Part shown: positions 8,419-16,552 of the stretch, piece after piece | Numbering within the stretch: the stretch's first letter is position 1 | Layout: the number at the start of each line of letters is the position of its first letter | Source of the DNA: an uncultured Chthonomonadales bacterium | Lineage (GTDB): Bacteria > Armatimonadota > Chthonomonadetes > Chthonomonadales > CAJBBX01 | Direction: 5' to 3' | DNA: 64,000 bases | NCBI GenBank assembly: GCA_938005745.1 | Contig: CALLMM010000001.1 | Span: 310,001 to 374,000, forward strand | Notes under the pieces: generated by a model | Database searches by the model: none | Told to the model about the DNA's origin: nothing | The model's input: the letters and a program-made list of their open reading frames with translations, nothing else | Made by a program: the position numbers and the translations under genes

Positions 8419-9153
8419 ATGAAAACAACCCGTTTTGCTCTGCTGACCGCCGCGTTGGCGGGGGTCTTCGGTCTGGCGATGCTTGCCATCCCCATCGCCC
8501 GCGTTCCCGATCTTCCCAGAGCCTTCGTGGATGGCAGCGGTCCCGGCTGGGTGGAGCTCGGTCCCGATGACTTCACCAATGTCAACTGCGACCCCGACAC
8601 CTGGAGCTGGAAAGAGGGGCTGCTCGCCTGTACCGGCAAACCGGTCGGCGTACTGCGCTCCGTCAAACCGTACACGAACTTTGAGATGGTCGCGCAGTGG
8701 CGTCACCTGCGTCCGGCGGGAAACTCCGGCATCTTTCTCTGGACGACGGAGGAGTCGCTGAAGAGCCTCAAACCCAATCAGCTTCCGCACGGGATCGAGG
8801 TGCAGGTGCTCGACAACGAATACACCAACCAGTACGAGAAGCAGTCGGGACGCAAGGCGGACTGGTTCACCACGCATGGCGACGTCTTCCCGGTCGGGCA
8901 GGTGAAGATGAAGCCGTTTGCGCCCGTGTCGCCGGATGGCAGCCGCAGCTTCCCCCGCAAGCAGTTGAGCCGCAGCGCGGGAGAGTGGAACCACTACTAC
9001 ATTCGCGCCATCAACGGCGAGGTGCGGCTGTGGGTGAACGGCGAAGAGGTCTCCGGCGGGAACGGGATCGAGCCGCGCTCCGGCTACCTCTGCCTGGAGT
9101 CGGAGGGTTCGCCCATCGAGTTCAGGCAGCTCCGGCTGCGCGAGCTTCCCTGA
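8419..9153 (+). CDS. Secreted DUF1080 (3-keto-disaccharide hydrolase-like) protein
   Basis: 244 residues. An N-terminal hydrophobic segment ([18 protein letters not shown]) is a signal peptide or anchor. The rest is a DUF1080 concanavalin-like sandwich: [41 protein letters not shown] in outline, NSGIFLW and a C-terminal [15 protein letters not shown]. Some members of this family hydrolyse 3-keto-glycosides, cooperating with Gfo/Idh-type oxidoreductases such as those at 17504 and 21828; this member's substrate is unknown. The start is fixed by the promoter rather than by a ribosome-binding site. A second DUF1080 gene lies at 58379. Confidence 0.85.
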   Translation: MKTTRFALLTAALAGVFGLAMLAIPIARVPDLPRAFVDGSGPGWVELGPDDFTNVNCDPDTWSWKEGLLACTGKPVGVLRSVKPYTNFEMVAQWRHLRPAGNSGIFLWTTEESLKSLKPNQLPHGIEVQVLDNEYTNQYEKQSGRKADWFTTHGDVFPVGQVKMKPFAPVSPDGSRSFPRKQLSRSAGEWNHYYIRAINGEVRLWVNGEEVSGGNGIEPRSGYLCLESEGSPIEFRQLRLRELP

Positions 9154-9184
9154 GCGTCTCCTCGCCTGCGGGACGGGCGGCAGC

Positions 9185-9979
9185 CTATCCTGGAACGCGC
9201 GCCTTCCAAATGATCGTGGCGGGGATGGCGGCGTATCGCTGCATCTGCGCCGGATCTTCCCAGGGATCAAACTCCTCGGCGGTCGGCTCCGGCTCCAGCA
9301 GCCTCTCAACCAGAAAGCCGGCGTCGGTCAGAAGATGGAGGAAGTCCCCCACGGTACGGTGGAACGAGTAGAAGGGAGTGCTCTCCTCGATGCCGGGCAG
9401 CTCCCAGTTCCAGAAGCGGCGTCCCCGCGCAAAGTAGCTCTCGGCGAGGACAATCCTGCCGTCCTCGCAGGCGGTGATGTCGTTGAGCGGATGATCCAGC
9501 GAGAAGACGAACAGCCCGCCCGGTGTCAGCGCGCGCCGCGTCCCCCGGAACACGCGCCCCAGATCCTCAACATACTGGAAGGCGTAGGCGGAGAAGGCGA
9601 TGTCGAAGCCGGCTTCCGGCAGGGTCTCCAGAAAGTCCGCCATATCGCCCTGCACAAATGCGACCGCCGCCTCCTCCTGCGCCGCCAGATCCCGCGCATA
9701 GGCGATCTGGGCGTCCGAAAGGTCTACCGCCACGCACTCCGCTCCCTGTCGGACAAAGGCGATGCTGCACTGTCCTCCCCCGCAGCCCAGTTCCAGAATC
9801 CGCTTCCCCCGCACATCGCCCAGCAGCCGAAGCTGATTCTCATCCGGCGCGCAGGGACCGTAGTGGGCGGCATCCGTGCGGATCGTATGCGCCCTCTGAT
9901 ACCGCGCCGACAACCGGTTCCAGCTCTCTCGCAGATCAATCTCTTGCATGACGGCTTCTATCCTTCCGCGTCGGGGCAT
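9185..9979 (-). CDS. Class I SAM-dependent methyltransferase
   Basis: 264 residues; the ATG at 9979 has GAGG five bases upstream, and an ATG ten codons later with AAGGA is a credible alternative. Motif I reads ILELGCGGGQCS, followed by VAVDLSDAQI (acidic SAM-ribose contact), QGDMADFLETLP and the motif IV region FDIAFSAYAFQYVEDL, then LTPGGLFVFSLDHPL. This is the Methyltransf_11/UbiE-like arrangement. The C-terminal segment WNWELPGIEESTPFYSFHRT is typical of the small-molecule enzymes in this group. The substrate is unknown. It is monocistronic and convergent with the DUF1080 gene, 31 bases apart. Confidence 0.85.
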   Translation of the reverse strand: MPRRGRIEAVMQEIDLRESWNRLSARYQRAHTIRTDAAHYGPCAPDENQLRLLGDVRGKRILELGCGGGQCSIAFVRQGAECVAVDLSDAQIAYARDLAAQEEAAVAFVQGDMADFLETLPEAGFDIAFSAYAFQYVEDLGRVFRGTRRALTPGGLFVFSLDHPLNDITACEDGRIVLAESYFARGRRFWNWELPGIEESTPFYSFHRTVGDFLHLLTDAGFLVERLLEPEPTAEEFDPWEDPAQMQRYAAIPATIIWKARVPG

Positions 9980-10118
9980 ATCACCCTCTGTCCTGCGCCC
10001 CTGTCGTCCGCCGACGCACCGACAGCCTGCGCGAACGAACGAAACCCGCCTCTCCTTCCACTACGTATTACACAGTGAACATCGTCTTTCCTGGATCAAT
10101 CTCTGAATGAGGAACGTT

Positions 10119-11831
10119 ATGAAATTCCTACGGCTTGCCGTGCTCGTGTCCGCCGTGTTTGCCGCCTGCGGAGTCGTTGCCGCGCAGGCGCAGCGCGGCG
10201 ACTCCAGTCCTTTCGCGACGCAGGACCCGCTGGCGCGGGAGCTGAGTCGCAGCGATGTGTTCGTTGGTCGCACGATGCGCGGCAGCGTGGACGAGAGCGC
10301 GCTGCGCAGTCTCACCTCCGGGCGTCCTGCCGAGAGACGGCTGAAGATCGCCGTTCTGAACAGTCTGCCCGAATCGGGGCGTCGTTACGGGACCGGGGCG
10401 CGCTACACCGAGGCGCTGCACGGGTATCTCGGTCTGAAACAGGGGATTCTGATTATCGTAACCCGGCGCGGCGTCTATGCGGAGACCGACGCTCTGAGCG
10501 CGGGACAGCTCAGCGCCATTCTGCGCGAGAACGCGCGTTACATTCAGGAGAACCCGGTCAGCGGTCTGCGCAGAACGGTGGAGGCGATAGACGCGCGGAT
10601 CGGTGCGGGACGCAGCGGCGCAGCGGCAGGAATCACCCGCTCCTCCGTTCCCGCGCGAGACGGAACCTCTCCCCTTGTCGTCCTCTTCTGGCTGGTGGTC
10701 ATCGGGGGCGGGGTGGTGGCGGTGGTCGTGCTGATCCGCGGGGCGGCGACAAAGAAGCGCGCGATGCTGCAGGCGCGTCAGCCGGTGGAGCGGCTGCGCG
10801 GCGAGGTGGTAACCGGTCTGTCTCAGGCGGATGTCTACCTCGATCTGCTGCCCGATTCGCCGGATGCGGCGGCGGCGCGGCAGGCGCGGCACGAGGCGGC
10901 TTCGCTCTATGAGCAGGCGGCGAGCATCGCGCGCAGCGCACGCACGCCCGAAGACTACGGACGGGCGCAGGCGCTCCTGGAGCAGGCGAAAGAGCAGGCG
11001 GACCTGTGCAACAGCCATGTGGATCGCGCTACCGGCGGAACCGGCTTTGCGGTCGCAGTGGAGGGAACCGACTACCGCGCCACGCCCGGCATCGGCGATC
11101 CGGCGAAATCCTCCCGCGCCGCGCCGGTGATCGGCAGCCTGCGCGCGGAGGATATCCCGGAGGCGGAGCGGGGAGCCTGTTTCTTCTGCTCGCGCCCGGC
11201 GCGCATCTCCGATCTTACTCCGGTAACCGTCGCCCTGAACGGACAGCGGCGCAAAGTGCTCGCCTGCGAGGAGGATGTGCGGATCGTCAAAGAGGGCTAT
11301 ACGCCGGAGGTTCGCACGGTGGAGGAGGAGGGGCAGCGCGTCCCCTGGTTCGGGTCGCGCCGATACGATCCCTATCGGGACTACGGACGCGGCGACGCGC
11401 AATACGCTCCCGGCTACGGCTACGGCGGCAGTCCCTTTGGCGGGTTCATGGGCGGGCTTCTGCTGGGATCGCTCCTGACGCCCTCCTACGCGATGCCCTA
11501 CCCGGTCTACGTGAATCCGACAGGGCAGGCGACCGCCGACCCCGCCAGCGCGGCAGGCGCAAACTTCCATCCCGATCTGGACGGAGCCGGCTCGGCGGAC
11601 TTCTTCGGCACGGGCGGAGGCGGCTACGACTTCGGCGCAGGAGGCTACGACAGCGGCAGCGGCGATTTTGGCGGCGGCGAGGATTTTGGCGGAGCCGCCG
11701 ACTTCGGACAGGGCGGCATCTTCGGAGGCGCCTGGGGCAGCGACGACTCCGGATCGGACTTCGGCGGAGGTGACTTCGGCGGAGGAGACTTTGGCGGAGG
11801 AGATTTCGGAGGCGGCGATTTTGGCGGATGA
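10119..11831 (+). CDS. TPM-domain membrane protein with Gly-rich tail
   Basis: 570 residues from the ATG at 10119, which has AGGA five bases upstream; an in-frame ATG at 10107 lacks a site. After a signal peptide (LAVLVSAVFAACGVVAA) come a TPM_phosphatase-like domain (about 45-165, including LGLKQGILIIVTRRGVYAE), a transmembrane helix (LVVLFWLVVIGGGVVAVVVL), a charged helical region (about 215-300), a small Cys module with CFFC and a later AC, then a Tyr/Gly-rich segment and five tandem DFGGG repeats at the extreme end. YgcG-like TPM proteins are similarly built with Gly-rich tails; their role is poorly known. The Cys module is unusual and could bind metal. Confidence 0.75.
   Translation: MKFLRLAVLVSAVFAACGVVAAQAQRGDSSPFATQDPLARELSRSDVFVGRTMRGSVDESALRSLTSGRPAERRLKIAVLNSLPESGRRYGTGARYTEALHGYLGLKQGILIIVTRRGVYAETDALSAGQLSAILRENARYIQENPVSGLRRTVEAIDARIGAGRSGAAAGITRSSVPARDGTSPLVVLFWLVVIGGGVVAVVVLIRGAATKKRAMLQARQPVERLRGEVVTGLSQADVYLDLLPDSPDAAAARQARHEAASLYEQAASIARSARTPEDYGRAQALLEQAKEQADLCNSHVDRATGGTGFAVAVEGTDYRATPGIGDPAKSSRAAPVIGSLRAEDIPEAERGACFFCSRPARISDLTPVTVALNGQRRKVLACEEDVRIVKEGYTPEVRTVEEEGQRVPWFGSRRYDPYRDYGRGDAQYAPGYGYGGSPFGGFMGGLLLGSLLTPSYAMPYPVYVNPTGQATADPASAAGANFHPDLDGAGSADFFGTGGGGYDFGAGGYDSGSGDFGGGEDFGGAADFGQGGIFGGAWGSDDSGSDFGGGDFGGGDFGGGDFGGGDFGG
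11757..11831 (+). repeat. Five 15-base tandem repeats encoding DFGGG
   Basis: Five consecutive 15-base units (GAY TTY GGN GGN GGN) end exactly at the stop codon of the TPM-domain gene. Units differ mainly at third positions, so the protein repeat is maintained while the DNA has diverged. Confidence 0.9.
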
Positions 11832-11868
11832 GGCGGATTTGATGCTCTCCGGCTCCCCCTGAACGCAT

Positions 11869-11903
11869 GGCGGACAGCCAAATGGTCTGTCCGCCTATGT
11901 TGT
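11869..11903 (+). terminator. Probable terminator
   Basis: Nine-base-pair stem GGCGGACAG / CTGTCCGCC with a 9-base loop, followed by a weak T-rich tract (TATGTTGT). Confidence 0.6.
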
Positions 11904-11938
11904 GCAATATGCGCCTGCCAGCCGCGTTTCCGAAACAA

Positions 11939-11967
11939 TTCTCAAGCGCCAGGAAACGTGCTATAAT
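11939..11967 (+). promoter_or_regulatory. Promoter of the kaiBC operon
   Basis: TTCTCA (11939-11944), 17-base spacer, TATAAT (11962-11967) with an extended -10 TGC directly in front. A leader of about 115 bases precedes kaiB. Confidence 0.7.
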
Positions 11968-12087
11968 TGGGGTAATCTGGAAATTGCCGGATGACGCCGG
12001 TAGCCTACGAACGCGCCCACCTCAAACGAACTCGCGGGAATGCACGCCTTAAGGAGAGCTGCCGGACATGACAAGGACGCCAGAACT

Positions 12088-12381
12088 ATGAACAAATATC
12101 TGCTTAAGCTCTACATCACCGGACAGACCCCCCGCTCCGAAGCCGCTATTGCCAACCTTCGCAAGATCTGCGAGACGGAGCTTAACGGCGTCTATGAGAT
12201 GGTGATCATAGACATCCTGGAGCGTCCTCAGCTTGCGGAAGATGAGAAGATCCTTGCCACGCCCACGCTGATCAAGGAGCTTCCGCCCCCGCTGCGCCGC
12301 ATTATCGGAGATCTGTCGGACACCGAGAAGGTACTTCTCGGCTTGGATCTGCGTCCTGCCGCTGAACAAGACAATCCATAG
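12088..12381 (+). CDS. kaiB: Circadian-clock-type protein KaiB
   Basis: 97 residues, close to the usual length. The N-terminal half [18 protein letters not shown] and the segment [46 protein letters not shown] are the hallmark KaiB pattern (thioredoxin-like, fold-switching). KaiB binds the phosphorylated KaiC ring and resets its phosphorylation. The start has AGGA ten bases upstream. kaiC begins 11 bases after its stop, so the two are cotranscribed. KaiA is not seen here, as in most bacteria outside Cyanobacteria. Confidence 0.95.
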   Translation: MNKYLLKLYITGQTPRSEAAIANLRKICETELNGVYEMVIIDILERPQLAEDEKILATPTLIKELPPPLRRIIGDLSDTEKVLLGLDLRPAAEQDNP

Positions 12382-12392
12382 AGTGTAAATAT

Positions 12393-13922
12393 ATGATTGG
12401 AGCTATCAACCAGGAACCCCCTATCGTCAAACTGCCAACCGGTATTCCGGGATTCGATCTGATCGCATACGGCGGGCTGCCTCAAGGGCGAACGGCGCTG
12501 GTGTCCGGAACCGCGGGAAGCGCAAAGACCGTCTTCGCCGCCCAGTTTCTAGCAGCCGGCATCCAGAAGTTCAATGAGAACGGCGTCTTTGTGACCTTCG
12601 AGGAGTCTCCAGAGGATATCCGGCGCAATATGCAGGGGCTTGGCTGGGACATTGCGCGGTGGGAGAGCGAAGGCAGATGGGCTTTTGTGGATGTCTCGCC
12701 CGTTCCTGGAACCGAGATCATCGAAGTCGGCAACTACGATCTGGGCGCGCTCCTTGCCCGGATTGAACACGCCGTCAAGCGTATCAACGCCAAGCGTCTT
12801 TCGATGGATTCTCTGGGCGCGATCTTCGCGCAGATCTCCTCCATGTCCACCGTGCGCAGTGAGCTGTTTCGCATCGGCTCCGCGCTCAAGCGGATGGGCG
12901 TTACCGCCATACTGACCTCCGAACGCTCCCACGAGCACGGCGATATCGCGCGCTACGGTGTCGAGGAGTTCGTCACCGATAACGTCATCGTGCTGCGCAA
13001 CGTGCTGGAGGATGAGAAGCGGCGCCGCACGGTGGAGATACTCAAGTTTCGCGGCACCTCCCACCAGAAGGGGGAGTTTCCCTTCTCCGTTATCCCCGGC
13101 GAGGGGATCATCGTCATTCCGCTCTCCGCCTCCGAACTCAAACAGCGCTCCAGCGATATTCGCGTGACCTCCGGCAATCCCGAACTTGACGCCATGTGCG
13201 GCGGCGGCTTCTTCCGCGACTCGATCATTCTGGTCTCCGGCGCGACCGGCACCGGAAAGACCCTCATGGTGACCACCTTCATGGCGGGCGACCTGAGCAA
13301 CAAGGAGCGACGTCTGCTGTTCGCCTTTGAGGAGAGCCGGGAGCAGCTCTTCCGCAACGCGACCGGCTGGGGCATAGATTTTGAGAAGATGGAGCGGGAA
13401 GGCACGCTGAAGGTGGTGTGCGACTATCCGGAGGTAGCGAGCCTGGAGGATCACCTGATCCGCATGAAGCAGGTGATCAGCGAGTATCAGCCCGCGCGCG
13501 TGGCGGTGGACAGCCTCTCCGCGCTGGAGCGCGTTTCGACCGTCAAAGGGTTTCGCGAGTTCGTGCTGGCGCTGACCTCCTTCATCAAGCATCAGGAGCT
13601 GGTCGGCATGTTCACCTCCACCACGCCCAGCCTGCTGGGCGGCACCTCCGTCACCGAGGCGCACATCTCCACCATCACCGACTCCATCGTGCTGCTGCGC
13701 TATGTGGAGTTAATGGGCGAGATGCGCCGGGGCATGACCGTCCTGAAGATGCGCGGCTCCATGCACGACAAAGATATTCGCGAGTTTACCATTGACGGCA
13801 AGGGGCTGCATATCGGCAATCCGTTCCGCAACATCTCCGGCATTCTCTCCGGCAACTTCAACCATATCGCTCTGCAGGAGACCGACCGCCTGCGCGGTCT
13901 CTTCCAGGATACCGACAGTTAA
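12393..13922 (+). CDS. kaiC: Circadian-clock-type ATPase/kinase KaiC
   Basis: 509 residues with both RecA-like domains. CI: Walker A GTAGSAKT at 39-46 and catalytic Glu pair 70-71 (FVTFEES). CII: Walker A GATGTGKT at 283-290, Glu pair 313-314 (FAFEESREQ), and the autophosphorylation loop HISTITD at 424-430, whose Ser426/Thr427 align with Ser431/Thr432 of the cyanobacterial protein. The CII end VLKMRGSMHDKDIREF is also conserved. All residues for ATP hydrolysis and autokinase activity are present. The CI Walker A has Ala in place of the usual second-last Gly (SAKT rather than TGKT). The C-terminal tail is long enough for an A-loop, but KaiA is not encoded here. Confidence 0.96.
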   Translation: MIGAINQEPPIVKLPTGIPGFDLIAYGGLPQGRTALVSGTAGSAKTVFAAQFLAAGIQKFNENGVFVTFEESPEDIRRNMQGLGWDIARWESEGRWAFVDVSPVPGTEIIEVGNYDLGALLARIEHAVKRINAKRLSMDSLGAIFAQISSMSTVRSELFRIGSALKRMGVTAILTSERSHEHGDIARYGVEEFVTDNVIVLRNVLEDEKRRRTVEILKFRGTSHQKGEFPFSVIPGEGIIVIPLSASELKQRSSDIRVTSGNPELDAMCGGGFFRDSIILVSGATGTGKTLMVTTFMAGDLSNKERRLLFAFEESREQLFRNATGWGIDFEKMEREGTLKVVCDYPEVASLEDHLIRMKQVISEYQPARVAVDSLSALERVSTVKGFREFVLALTSFIKHQELVGMFTSTTPSLLGGTSVTEAHISTITDSIVLLRYVELMGEMRRGMTVLKMRGSMHDKDIREFTIDGKGLHIGNPFRNISGILSGNFNHIALQETDRLRGLFQDTDS

Positions 13923-14052
13923 TCCCCGCAAGCCGCCTCCGGAGCCGGTCGCCACGCCTTCTGAACGGAGAGGCGGGGCGACACCGCTTTATGTCTGCCG
14001 TCCCGCTCCTATCGCCCGATAGAGCATCGGGTAGGAAGTCCGCCTCGCAGAC

Positions 14053-14080
14053 TAATTTTATCCCGCATTTCTACCGATAA
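14053..14080 (+). promoter_or_regulatory. Possible sigma-28-type promoter
   Basis: ACCGATAA (14073-14080) resembles the sigma-28 -10 box GCCGATAA, with TAAT (14053-14056) 16 bases upstream in place of TAAA. It lies about 60 bases before the receiver-PAS-GGDEF gene. TTTTATC (14056-14062) and GATAAAA (14076-14082) also form an inverted repeat across the same bases, so an operator or hairpin is an alternative. Confidence 0.35.
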
Positions 14081-14140
14081 AAAGAGGCTGAGGATACCTG
14101 TTGGAGAGAGGGCGGTTGTTTGCACCTTCTGCACTGAAAG

Positions 14141-15364
14141 ATGCAGATGAATCCAGACCTGCTGGTTATACTTCATATTGGAGAAAGTCCCGCGGACACC
14201 AGTCTTGTGGACAGAATGCTCAGTTTTCATAATGAACAGCATCCTGTCCCGACGGCGTTTGCCGTTATCCACACCGACCGTCTCGCCAGCGGTCTGGCGC
14301 GTCTCAACGAGGGCAACATTGATCTGATCCTGCTGGATATCTCGCTGCCCGACAGTCAGGGCGCCGCTTCGGTAGAACAGCTTCGTAACCGCGCCCCCCA
14401 TACCCCGATCCTGGTGCTCAGCGATGAGAGCAGTCCGGCAGGTCTGGACAGCATCCTTCAGAACGGCGCAGACGAGTGCCTGATCAAGCAGCAGACCAGC
14501 GTCAGCGATCTGGAGCGGTCTGTCAGCCGCGTGGTGGAGCGTCAGCGCATCATGCGCTCCATCTTTGAGCAGAACGCCGACGGAATCATCGTGGTGGACT
14601 CCAATGGTATCGTCCGCATGGTCAACCGGGCGGCGGAGGCGCTGTTCGATCGTCCGCAGGAGGCACTGCTGAACCAGCCGTTCGGCTTCCCTGTCGTCTC
14701 CATCGAAAAGGCCGAGATTGACATCGTGCGGCGCAACGGCGAGGTGATTGTCGCCGAGATGCGCGTCGCGCGGTCAGATCTGGACGGAGAGACGCTCTAT
14801 ATCGCCAGCCTGCGCGACATCACCGAACTGGCGCAGCTGCGCGACGAGCTTCAGACCGCCTCCTTTGTGGATGAGTTGACCGGTCTCTACAATCGGCGCG
14901 GCTTTCTGATGCTCACCCAGCAGCAGCTCAAGCTGGCGGAGCGCATGGGAACCGGCGCCTGGCTGCTCTTTGCCGACATGGATAACCTCAAGCAGATCAA
15001 CGACGAGCTGGGGCATGTCGAGGGAGACACCGCCCTGCAGGAAGCCGCCGTGATCCTGCGGCAGACGTTCCGACACTCCGACATCGTCGCCCGCCTGAGC
15101 GGGGATGAGTTCGCCGTCTTTCTGGTGGAGCAGGCGCATGTGGAGGTCAATACGCTGATCACCCGGCTTCAGCGCAACGTCGCCGAGCGCAACCGCCGGG
15201 TCAACGGACGCTATCCGCTCAGCTTCAGCGTCGGCTCCGCCTACTACGATCCGCATCACCCCGTCTCCCTGACGGAGCTGCTGATGCAGGCGGACGAAGC
15301 CATGTACCTGCAGAAGAGGTCCCGCAAACGCCATAGCAGCCTGCTGCAGAACCTCACGCGCTGA
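14141..15364 (+). CDS. Receiver-PAS-GGDEF response regulator
   Basis: 407 residues. The receiver (about 8-130) keeps the phospho-acceptor Asp66 (LILLDISLPD), Ser94 and Lys116; the usual Asp pair is represented by Glu15 (HIGESPAD). A PAS domain follows (about 138-230, SIFEQNADGIIVVDSNGIV) and a GGDEF domain (about 240-400) with the signature SGDEF at 320-324 instead of GGDEF; such variants are active in some proteins and not in others. There is no RxxD inhibitory site. It lies 218 bases after kaiC on the same strand and is a credible clock output or partner, which is inference. The ribosome-binding site is weak, so the start is uncertain by a few codons. Confidence 0.85.
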   Translation: MQMNPDLLVILHIGESPADTSLVDRMLSFHNEQHPVPTAFAVIHTDRLASGLARLNEGNIDLILLDISLPDSQGAASVEQLRNRAPHTPILVLSDESSPAGLDSILQNGADECLIKQQTSVSDLERSVSRVVERQRIMRSIFEQNADGIIVVDSNGIVRMVNRAAEALFDRPQEALLNQPFGFPVVSIEKAEIDIVRRNGEVIVAEMRVARSDLDGETLYIASLRDITELAQLRDELQTASFVDELTGLYNRRGFLMLTQQQLKLAERMGTGAWLLFADMDNLKQINDELGHVEGDTALQEAAVILRQTFRHSDIVARLSGDEFAVFLVEQAHVEVNTLITRLQRNVAERNRRVNGRYPLSFSVGSAYYDPHHPVSLTELLMQADEAMYLQKRSRKRHSSLLQNLTR

Positions 15365-15436
15365 ACGCCTCTCCCTCGAAGACCTCCGCGCCCCTCCTGC
15401 GGTCTCTGCGACAGGAGAGCGCCTCGCGCCTAAGGT

Positions 15437-16201
15437 CTACTTGCCCATCCGGCGCAGCGCCTCCAGCGAACGACGGCAGACATCAAAACCGAAGCCGTCC
15501 GCGCCGCCCTCCTCCACCACATACCACTCGGTGGCGTGCAGTGTCTCGCAGAGCCGGAAAATCTCGGGCCAGTCCGCCTTCCCCTCGCCGATCACGGCAT
15601 CCGGTCCGCCGCCAAACTCCTTCAGATGCACGGAGCGGGCGCGTCCGGGGAACTTTCGCAGCGCCGCCATCGGGTCGCCCCCGCCGCTCACGCAGTTGCC
15701 GATGTCCATCTGCATCACCACTGCCGGCACGGTCGCGCTGAACAGATGATCCCAGGCGGTCTCTCCCTCGATCTTCACAAAGTCGAAACCGTGCGCATGA
15801 TAGCCGGTCTGCATCTCCTCCGGCGCGAGCCTCTCCGCTGTCTCGTTGAGGATCGCCGCCAGCTCCCGGATGCCCTCCATACTCGACATCCGCGCCTTAT
15901 CCGCCGCCACGATCAGGAACTTATTTCCCAGTTCCCGGTTCAGCGCGATGGTACGCGCCAGATTGTCGCCCTGCAGCGCCCCGGTCATCAGGTGCATTCC
16001 GCAGCACTTCAGCCCGTTGTCGTCCAGCAGCGCGCGAAGCTGTCTGCCGGAAAATCCCATCCACTCCTCTTTCTCGCCACTATAGCCCCACGGCTCCACG
16101 CCCGCATAGCCCATCTTCGCCACCGCCTTCAGGGTCGCCGGAAGGTCCTTCTGGCACTCGCCGCGCACCGAATAGAGCTGCAGACCGATCGGTATCTTCG
16201 A
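15437..16201 (-). CDS. Sugar phosphate isomerase/epimerase-like TIM barrel
   Basis: 254 residues from the ATG at 16201, which gives the family-typical opening SKIPIGLQLYSVRGECQKDL; ATG at 16222 is possible. AP-endonuclease-2-like barrel with GYAGVEPWGYSG, CCGMHLM, TGYHAHGFDF, MQMDIGNCVSGGGDP and SVHLKEFGG supplying the His/Glu/Asp metal ligands expected of this superfamily. No signal peptide, so cytosolic, unlike the related gene at 42645. The reaction is unknown; relatives isomerise or epimerise sugars or inositols. It follows the remnant methyltransferase and may share a transcript with the nitrilase-type gene upstream. Confidence 0.8.
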   Translation of the reverse strand, partial: SKIPIGLQLYSVRGECQKDLPATLKAVAKMGYAGVEPWGYSGEKEEWMGFSGRQLRALLDDNGLKCCGMHLMTGALQGDNLARTIALNRELGNKFLIVAADKARMSSMEGIRELAAILNETAERLAPEEMQTGYHAHGFDFVKIEGETAWDHLFSATVPAVVMQMDIGNCVSGGGDPMAALRKFPGRARSVHLKEFGGGPDAVIGEGKADWPEIFRLCETLHATEWYVVEEGGADGFGFDVCRRSLEALRRMGK

Positions 16202-16315
16202 CATCTCTCTTCTCACTTTCATCGCCGTCCCGCCGCGGAGCTCCACTCCCCGCAGACGCTCCTTAATCCATTCCACGCCGAACCGCCGCGAGTCCTTCTG
16301 CCACGCGCACAGCGG

Positions 16316-16548
16316 CTACCTGCGGGCAGAGATAGACGCGGCGGCTCCCCGATCGCGCAGGTAACGCGCTGCATGCCCCGGTCCGCAGCCGAGATCCAGC
16401 CGATCCCCCGTCCGCGCGTCCTCTCCGCCAGCCGATCCAGAAGCTGCCGGTCCAGCGGCTTGCCGTCCAGTTCCTGATAGAGGCGCGTTACATACTCCTG
16501 CGCGATCGTATCGCAACTGGACTGAAGGCGAAGGAGATACTCGTCCAT
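16316..16548 (-). pseudogene. Broken SAM-dependent methyltransferase remnant
   Basis: From the ATG at 16548 the reading begins MDEYLLRLQSSCDTIAQEYV, a typical N-terminal helix of small methyltransferases, and continues to ERTRGRG. The SAM-binding motif LDLGCGPGHAARYLRDRGA then continues in a different frame. Adding one G to the run of five at 16405-16409 joins the two into one reading. Even so, a TAG at 16318-16316 ends it about 20 residues past motif I, so roughly two thirds of the protein is missing. The gene is 4 bases downstream of the nitrilase-type gene. A sequencing error could explain the frameshift but not the missing C-terminus. Confidence 0.75.
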
Positions 16549-16552
16549 GCCG

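Noticed and set aside
12549-13664. Long open reading frame antisense to kaiC
   Set aside because: High-GC codon bias leaves the opposite strand open; it lacks a ribosome-binding site and has low-complexity Arg/Gly/His-rich content.
14141-14401. Open frame on the minus strand across the start of the receiver-PAS-GGDEF gene
   Set aside because: No ribosome-binding site or recognisable protein motif; overlaps a clearly conserved receiver domain.
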